DNA from: Daldinia sp. FL1419
Taxonomy: Eukaryota; Ascomycota; Sordariomycetes; Xylariales; Hypoxylaceae
Assembly: GCA_025201765.1 (NCBI GenBank)
Contig: MU623431.1
Coordinates: 62,001-126,000 of the forward strand
Direction: 5' to 3'
Length of the DNA: 64,000 nt
Translations under genes and position numbers: made by a program
Part shown: positions 59,601 through 64,000 of the stretch, piece after piece
How positions within the stretch are numbered: the first letter of the stretch is position 1
Layout: each line of letters starts with the position of its first letter
The notes under the pieces: model-generated
What the model was told of the DNA's origin: nothing
The model's input: the letters and a program-made list of their open reading frames with translations, nothing else
Databases searched by the model: none

Positions 59601-61879
59601 GCTTCTGTAATTTGCATTTCAACATCTTGTGCGCGTAGAGGCTCTGGTATTATAGTAGGGGCGTCAGGATTATTAGCTGCTTGTGGATTTTCTGATGGTG
59701 CGACTGTAGTAGCCAGGGTACTGCTGCGTGGGTTCGTAGGCTCTTGATCGTGGTTGAAAGTTGATTTGCCTTCGACAGTGTCCTTTTCGATCTTATCTTG
59801 CATGTCTACACCTTCTGGCACTGCATTATCTTTCGTACCCCTCCCCAATATGGGATTATCAGCGGCAACGGGCTCATTATCAGTTGCGGAATTTGGTGCG
59901 TCTGTCATTTCGACGTCGTGTTGCGGGGGCGACTCGGCCGTAGCCGCCTCCTGCTTTATCTTCCTTAATTCAGATTTACCAAATAGAAGGCCCAGCAACC
60001 CGGATGGGTCTTCGTCAGCCTCGGAATCATCGTCCTCTTCCTCCTCATCATCATCTCTACCATTTTCCATATCCTCATCACTTGATCCTAAATCGTCATC
60101 CATGTCGACCGATTCATCTGTAGTTTCGCCTTGGTCATCTAGTGCCAGATCGGGGACATTGGCATACTTCTGTCTTAATTGGTCTTGAGTGAGACCTTCG
60201 TTGGAACTGTTTGATTTTGCGTCATCGTCGTCATCGTCATCATCGGAAGACATGTTATCCTCATCGTCCTCCTCGCCCGATGCTTCTTCTGATAACTCCT
60301 CTCCAGAGCTTAATTCGTTATCCTCGTCGTCAGCTTCTTCATCTGATTCATCTAGCTCATCCTCATCCTCATCGGATAGAAGCTCCGAATCAAAATGCGC
60401 TCGACGGGCCTGAAGCTGGAGTTCTGACTTGCTAACTGCTTCGTTTAAAGCAGCCTTGACTCGTTTTTGTTCAGCAGCTTCCCATTCCTCCAGGCGACGC
60501 CGGTTGACTTCGGCTTTAACATTCTCCCACGTCCCGCTCATAGCTTTAACAACAACTCTATACCGATTAACCCACGCCGCCTTGGCTTCGGCTTCGATTT
60601 GCTCGGTTGTCTTGGGCTGTCGACGTATCCACTCGTCCCGACAGGCTTCGGCCAATCGCTTTGCAGTGACTTTGTGTCTTTGCTGTTCTATTACCATCAG
60701 TTTTCGAAAATTGGCCATTTGCTTTACGAGATGATCCATGTGTGCCCATTGCCGTGGAGGTTCTTCGACGGGCTCGGGGACAAACAACGAAGAACGCTCT
60801 TCGCTGAGTAACCCGCCGGGTTCCGTTTCAGCTTCGATACGTATGATAACATTGGCATCTTTCTCGGCCGCCTCCTGTGTGTATGGATCCCCTTCGTCGG
60901 CAAGGTCGAACCAACCACCATCTTTGACATCTACGACTGGCGCACGATCTACAAATTCGCGGAAGTCAGACGATATTTTAGCCCGGGCAACTGTCTGTCC
61001 TGGGTAAACGTTGACTTGAGCCGGATGAACTGTAGGGATGCTAGGGCCTTTTAATCGTAGCCGGATTTTGGTTGGGCGCAAGTTGGGGCTTTCGTCAATA
61101 GGGTGGTTGGAACTACCATCGGGGGTATCGACAACGTCTCGAAGGGTCCTGGAGTCTCGTCGCGTTCGAGCAGATCGTCTCGGTGGCGTCGTCTGGGGAG
61201 GCGGAGAAGGGGAACGTTTTCGAGTTTTCGGCGAAGGTTTAGAGCCATTGGTCAGAGATTTTCTTGTGTTCGGCTTGGCACTAGGCGTAGGAGTTTTGGA
61301 TGGAACCGTCTTCCCCGTCGGCGCGTGCTTATTCAAGCCATTCACTTGGTTACCAGTTACGGGACGTTTATCTTTGGCGGGAGTAGGGGGGTGGTGGCTG
61401 TGGAGAGCACCTCGAGTCATCCTCTTGTTACTCGGTGGTTGTAGTTCTAAGGGTACCGGGTTGGTGCGTCCAGACCTGCGTTTGCCATTTTCGGTGAAAG
61501 TGGTGGGACCATCAGCCTCTATTCTCTTCCAGGGAGGAGATTCAGGTTTAGGTCGACGAGGTGTATTATTAGGTGTGGTGTCACGTAGCCGGCGGCGTTT
61601 GGAAGGTCTTTCATCGCCATCATCGTTTTTAATGGGGGTTTCGTCAATGGCTTTATCTGCGTGGGTGCCATTTGCCTCCGCCTTTGTTCTGGACAATTGG
61701 TCCGTGGCAGATTTTTCTAATTTTATATCGAGGGAAGATGGGTTGTCTAAGGATAAGGTAGAGTTATCGGGGTTTATTTGACAAGTTTGATCGTTTGCAG
61801 CATTTAAATTGGTGGAATTTTCTGTGGAATTTGCGGTGTCGTGTGAAGGCGCAGACTCGGGCGACGCGGTAGCCGTCAT
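56630..61879 (-). CDS. swr1: SWR1 chromatin-remodelling ATPase
   Basis: An intronless gene of 1749 residues. The open frame begins at a TTG upstream, so the ATG at 61877-61879 (MTATASPESAPS) is used. Domains in order: a long basic disordered N terminus with Ser/Pro/Arg repeats, an HSA domain (about 380-480, HMDHLVKQMANFRKLMVIEQ) and very acidic stretches (about 510-650, DEDEDELDESDEEADDED) that resemble H2A.Z-H2B binding regions. The SNF2 motor follows, with ILADEMGLGKTIQTIALLAH (Walker A near 889) and the DEAH box in MILDEAHNIKNF (near 991). A large insertion precedes the second RecA lobe (LRLDGATKVEQRQ, then ILSTRSGGLGINL and CHRIGQTRDVHIYR). The split ATPase and HSA domain identify the INO80/SWR1 class, and the sequence around LRGTLREYQHYGLDWLAGLY fits SWR1. 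The complex exchanges H2A for H2A.Z in nucleosomes. Confidence 0.96.
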   Translation of the reverse strand: MTATASPESAPSHDTANSTENSTNLNAANDQTCQINPDNSTLSLDNPSSLDIKLEKSATDQLSRTKAEANGTHADKAIDETPIKNDDGDERPSKRRRLRDTTPNNTPRRPKPESPPWKRIEADGPTTFTENGKRRSGRTNPVPLELQPPSNKRMTRGALHSHHPPTPAKDKRPVTGNQVNGLNKHAPTGKTVPSKTPTPSAKPNTRKSLTNGSKPSPKTRKRSPSPPPQTTPPRRSARTRRDSRTLRDVVDTPDGSSNHPIDESPNLRPTKIRLRLKGPSIPTVHPAQVNVYPGQTVARAKISSDFREFVDRAPVVDVKDGGWFDLADEGDPYTQEAAEKDANVIIRIEAETEPGGLLSEERSSLFVPEPVEEPPRQWAHMDHLVKQMANFRKLMVIEQQRHKVTAKRLAEACRDEWIRRQPKTTEQIEAEAKAAWVNRYRVVVKAMSGTWENVKAEVNRRRLEEWEAAEQKRVKAALNEAVSKSELQLQARRAHFDSELLSDEDEDELDESDEEADDEDNELSSGEELSEEASGEEDDEDNMSSDDDDDDDDAKSNSSNEGLTQDQLRQKYANVPDLALDDQGETTDESVDMDDDLGSSDEDMENGRDDDEEEEDDDSEADEDPSGLLGLLFGKSELRKIKQEAATAESPPQHDVEMTDAPNSATDNEPVAADNPILGRGTKDNAVPEGVDMQDKIEKDTVEGKSTFNHDQEPTNPRSSTLATTVAPSENPQAANNPDAPTIIPEPLRAQDVEMQITEAVKQAKQESSKSTSSVAVEPKVRAVPSVEAVNAPLDQPQATSDTDAITSPPSRDRSQSPRTSDTKPSEVDTASSIVKSGASRSSSPQYQVPRTDVPFLLRGTLREYQHYGLDWLAGLYRNQTNGILADEMGLGKTIQTIALLAHLACHHEVWGPHLVIVPTSVMLNWEMEFKKWCPGFKVLSYYGSIDERKRKRQGWKTDDMWNVCITSYQIVLQDQQVFKRRQWHYMILDEAHNIKNFKSKRWQTLLTFNTRARLLLTGTPLQNNLTELWSLLFFLMPSENGVGGFADLAEFQDWFHKPESQILESGREQMDDEARAIIAKLHKVLRPYLLRRLKADVEKQMPAKYEHVEFCRLSRRQRELYDGFLARTDTREALSSGNYISVINCLMQLRKVCNHPDLFVERPIMTSFRQRKSVLADYEANESLIRGKLLERNPMKIVSKSFLNLIPVQYEGLSRSVCDRVYQLSAHRPLMDLREAQKARAQAAYTNLDPTTVESNIVYLESAARWGRYEELQHCVYLNALRRQQRPIYGKQLTDFLTLGISVRPHKPRPRIPQKIMSWFEEDSLVLRSMVPTLDQRAASMKTIISKFACVTPAVITRDFDRFVLGSSGVEIFNETNLKLSAPIRYSPFMQKEAPLDPWHEARMRLSIQFPDKRLLQYDCGKLQALDRLLRKLQSGGHRALIFTQMTKVLDILEQFLNIHGHKYLRLDGATKVEQRQILTDRFNHDTRILCFILSTRSGGLGINLTGADTVIFYDQDWNPAMDKQCQDRCHRIGQTRDVHIYRLVSEHTIEANILRKASQKQMLDDVVIQEGGFTTDYFNKLSVRDVIGGTPDETDVVGDAMDRVLGGVENSDQRTVGRVLEQAEDREDVDAAHVAEKEIQEDEADFAEKPATGSASGSSSTRLGTPVTRDGSLAPGTGKSNLGLYSQSADADRLGEEIEDNAWGETVHNIDDYMLTTMGKQLEGTALELPKDKKKSKSKKGKDTRKR

Positions 61880-62527
61880 AGCTGTCCAGGGGTACAAGGA
61901 GAGGGAAAAGACACGGATCTCAATGAAATGGACATTGGATGAGACAAAAAGTACGTCTGGAGATAGATAATTAACGTTAGATTATCATGAAGAATTTTAA
62001 GCGTGCACAGAGCATTAGAATAATAATTATGATGATTTTTCTATCAAAATTATTATTCCTCAGCAGTTTGATGATGATTCAAAAAATTTCGTCGGGTCTC
62101 CGCCTTGCCTGGGACAGGAATAACCCAGCTTGGTCCAAGTTTCCAATTTTCCCCAACGTAAGAGAGCGAACGTGATCCGTGCGTAAATTCCCCCATCTTC
62201 TACGTGAGTACCTAAATACTTGGGTGCATATGACATCGTATGTAGTTACCCACCTAAAGTCCATATTTCGACGTACCTAGGTACATGTACTCAGGCCTTG
62301 GCGTTAGCTACTATGTACCTAAGGCTACCTAGCTTCAGTTGTTAGTAAGCCTGGATCGTCAGTGGTCAACCTCCAAAGCTTCTCAAATCCACGCTGCTGC
62401 GACAAAGTACCCGAGCAAGACACCAATTAATAATATCTTGGTTTCGAGCCGATAATCCTTACAGTATGTTACAATTGGCCTTGGTGGCTATCCCATTAGT
62501 TGGAAGTGGCTAACCCATCATCGTCAG
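61880..62527. promoter_or_regulatory. Bidirectional promoter region, swr1/NDUFB8-like
   Basis: 648 bp between two divergent housekeeping genes. It includes ACGTACCTAGGTACATGTAC near 62272-62291, a composite of the short word common in this window. No gene seen. Confidence 0.5.
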
Positions 62528-63192
62528 ATGCTTCTTCAGCGAGTTGTAAGGGCTTCGGCTCTCCGGTCGGCATCATTGGCATCTCGAAGATTACCCATCA
62601 TCCAGCAGCGCACATTCCTTCCACCGTCACTCAATGACCGGGCAATCATCGACGAGAAGTTCCCGGATAACCCCGTGCTCACAGATGCTGAAGACCCGAA
62701 CATGGTCAGTTGGCTTTAGGTATCAGTAAACTAGGTGTTGGTGGCTAACGAAACGAGTGCAGAACGGTGGTTATATTAACCCCCCGGCTGTCAAGCGACA
62801 ATTCCGCGATCCGCATGGAGACTGGTGGGATAAGCAAGAGCGACGAAACTATGGGGAACCAGTCCACGAGGATCACGATATTCTCGGCATGTTTTCCCCG
62901 TACGAGTACACCTGGATCTCTCCTGGAAAGGGATTATTACAAATTGGCGCATTCATCGCTACCTTCGTTGGAGTATGCTGGATGGTTGGAAGGGTATATC
63001 CTGATAAGCCGTCATATCCCCGGGAATTTGAAGGTGGCCTCGAGCGAGAACTAGGTGGTGCTGGTGCTTTGAGGGTAAGTTGACGAGAGTAATTGAGTCA
63101 ATCAAAAATAAAATCGACATTAACAATGCTTATAGGCAAGGGCTCCCGGTGACCCAGAGCCATATCAGGTTGAGGAAGCGGAAAAAGAGTAA
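62528..63192 (+). CDS. Mitochondrial complex I subunit, NDUFB8/ASHI-like
   Basis: Three exons, 62528-62704, 62763-63074 and 63136-63192, give 181 residues. The N terminus (MLLQRVVRASALRSASLASR) is Arg/Ser/Leu-rich without acids, a clear mitochondrial presequence. The mature part has the NDUFB8 pattern: NGGYINPPAVKRQFRDPHGD, WWDKQERRNYGEPVHEDHDI and LGMFSPYEYTW. A single membrane span follows (GLLQIGAFIATFVGVCWMVG) and then VYPDKPSYPREFEGGLERELG. This accessory subunit sits in the membrane arm of NADH:ubiquinone oxidoreductase in the inner mitochondrial membrane. The last exon of 57 bp ends EPYQVEEAEKE. Confidence 0.92.
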
Positions 63193-64000
63193 GGACGTTT
63201 GTACATATATCAGGGCGGATTTGCCCAAAGATACTAAATATGACTTAGATCATCTTGACCAAGCGGGTATTTGATAGACGCATAAGTTTATCAAGACTAC
63301 TACAGTCATCCCGTAGGCAATAGTCTTAACAGGTCCAACTTGTTCAACTTTTTCTACTTGTTCAACCTGCGCACTACCTATAACTATTGCAAGCTCTAGT
63401 ATTTCGACTATTCTATATAAATTTGATGATCAGCACGTCCATTCACCATGCATGGTATCTTCTGTCATATTGAACTAGGAAGCGACAAAGGAGCTATTCA
63501 ACTTGCATTGCAATTTTCCAATATTGCCATCCATGGATACTGATATGTCAAGGTTTCTTTCATATATCCGTGTCTCGTTTCTTCCTTATGCGTGAGGTAC
63601 TTTGTAGATTAGGTTAGGTATAGTAGGTTAGGTATAGTAGGTGCCTAGGTAGGTCCTTACCTAACCTAGTATATACTCAGTTCGCGCTTTCAATTCAAGT
63701 TGGGGTATTTATCGATGCTACCTACCTAGGTATGTATAACCGCCCTTGAGCTAATAGGGGTATCGTGCCTACCTTGTATACCGCACTTTCTATAAGAACA
63801 ATATAGGTACCTTCAATATACACTTGTGGCTGATAGGCAACTAATAAAACCGGGAACCCGCGACGTAGCTGTCCTTTACAAACATATTATTTATCCCGGT
63901 ATTCATATGGGACGTTGAATCTTATCAACTGTACCAATCCATCTCCCCTTCAGCACTTACAATATTCGACTTGCTATAAACTACATCACCAAACACCAAA
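63193..64000. other. Intergenic AT-rich end of window
   Basis: 808 bp with no gene seen. A 63615-63665 stretch repeats TAGGTTAGGTATAG-type units and ends CCTAGGTAGGTCC. The final bases (ACATCACCAAACACCAAA) resemble a fungal 5' leader, so a gene may start just outside. Confidence 0.45.
63613..63668 (+). repeat. TTAGGTATAG-type tandem words
   Basis: Two copies of GGTTAGGTATAGTAGGT followed by GCCTAGGTAGGTCC and then the inverted word TTACCTAACCTAG. Low-complexity and non-coding. Confidence 0.65.

Noticed and set aside
60189..60435. Ser-rich and His/Arg-rich plus-strand frames opposite SWR1
   Set aside because: They are antisense shadows of the acidic Asp/Glu repeats of SWR1.

Overview
The window is nuclear DNA of a filamentous ascomycete (Pezizomycotina, most likely a Sordariomycete). 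Evidence: compact genes with short GT-AG introns (about 48-216 bp), fungal-only families (Zn2Cys6 regulator, Pth11-like rhodopsin domain, 2EXR, galactofuranose-pathway UDP-galactopyranose mutase, SWR1), and long AT-rich gene-poor spacers full of the short words CCTAGG and TAGGTACCTA. No bacterial operon, CRISPR array, rRNA or convincing tRNA was seen. Gene models were assembled by eye from reading frames and splice sites. In all but one the exon phases join exactly.

Layout. 1-685: broken NACHT/ankyrin (NLR-like) remnant. 1086-9721: secreted GH3 beta-xylosidase (-), DUF1308 protein (-), ten-exon UDP-galactopyranose mutase (+). 10575-18017: accessory block of an FAD monooxygenase (+), a seven-helix Pth11/rhodopsin-like membrane protein (-), a secreted Ayg1-type alpha/beta hydrolase (-) and a Zn2Cys6 transcription factor (-). 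19331-23207: RG-rich unknown protein whose frame breaks once, and a small alpha/beta hydrolase. 25069-27495: divergent housekeeping pair BUD23 (18S rRNA methyltransferase) and SVP26/TEX261 (ER-Golgi sorting). 29378-34289: full-size ABCA transporter. 35250-36999: dead FAD monooxygenase next to an intact RidA-family gene. 40429-43377: PRA1-family protein, an acidic coiled-coil protein packed immediately behind it, and a conserved single-span membrane protein of unknown role. 44052-44633: a 582-bp non-autonomous DNA transposon with about 126-bp terminal inverted repeats and a 9-bp target duplication. 44957-47705: J-domain protein and thioredoxin-PITH protein. 51375-55677: 2EXR protein and DUF3500 protein. 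56630-63192: SWR1 chromatin remodeller, divergent from an NDUFB8-like complex I subunit.

How it fits together. The right half is mostly conserved cell machinery (chromatin, respiration, vesicle traffic, chaperones, ribosome maturation). The left third is accessory: carbohydrate-active enzymes, cell-wall galactofuranose, and oxidation/hydrolysis/regulation genes that could form a small catabolic or specialised-metabolism group, although no backbone synthase is present. I found no clear new multi-gene system. The most unusual items are the Mutator-like miniature element, the reading frame that runs open through the PRA1 stop codon into the next gene, and the signal-peptide-bearing version of an Ayg1-type hydrolase.
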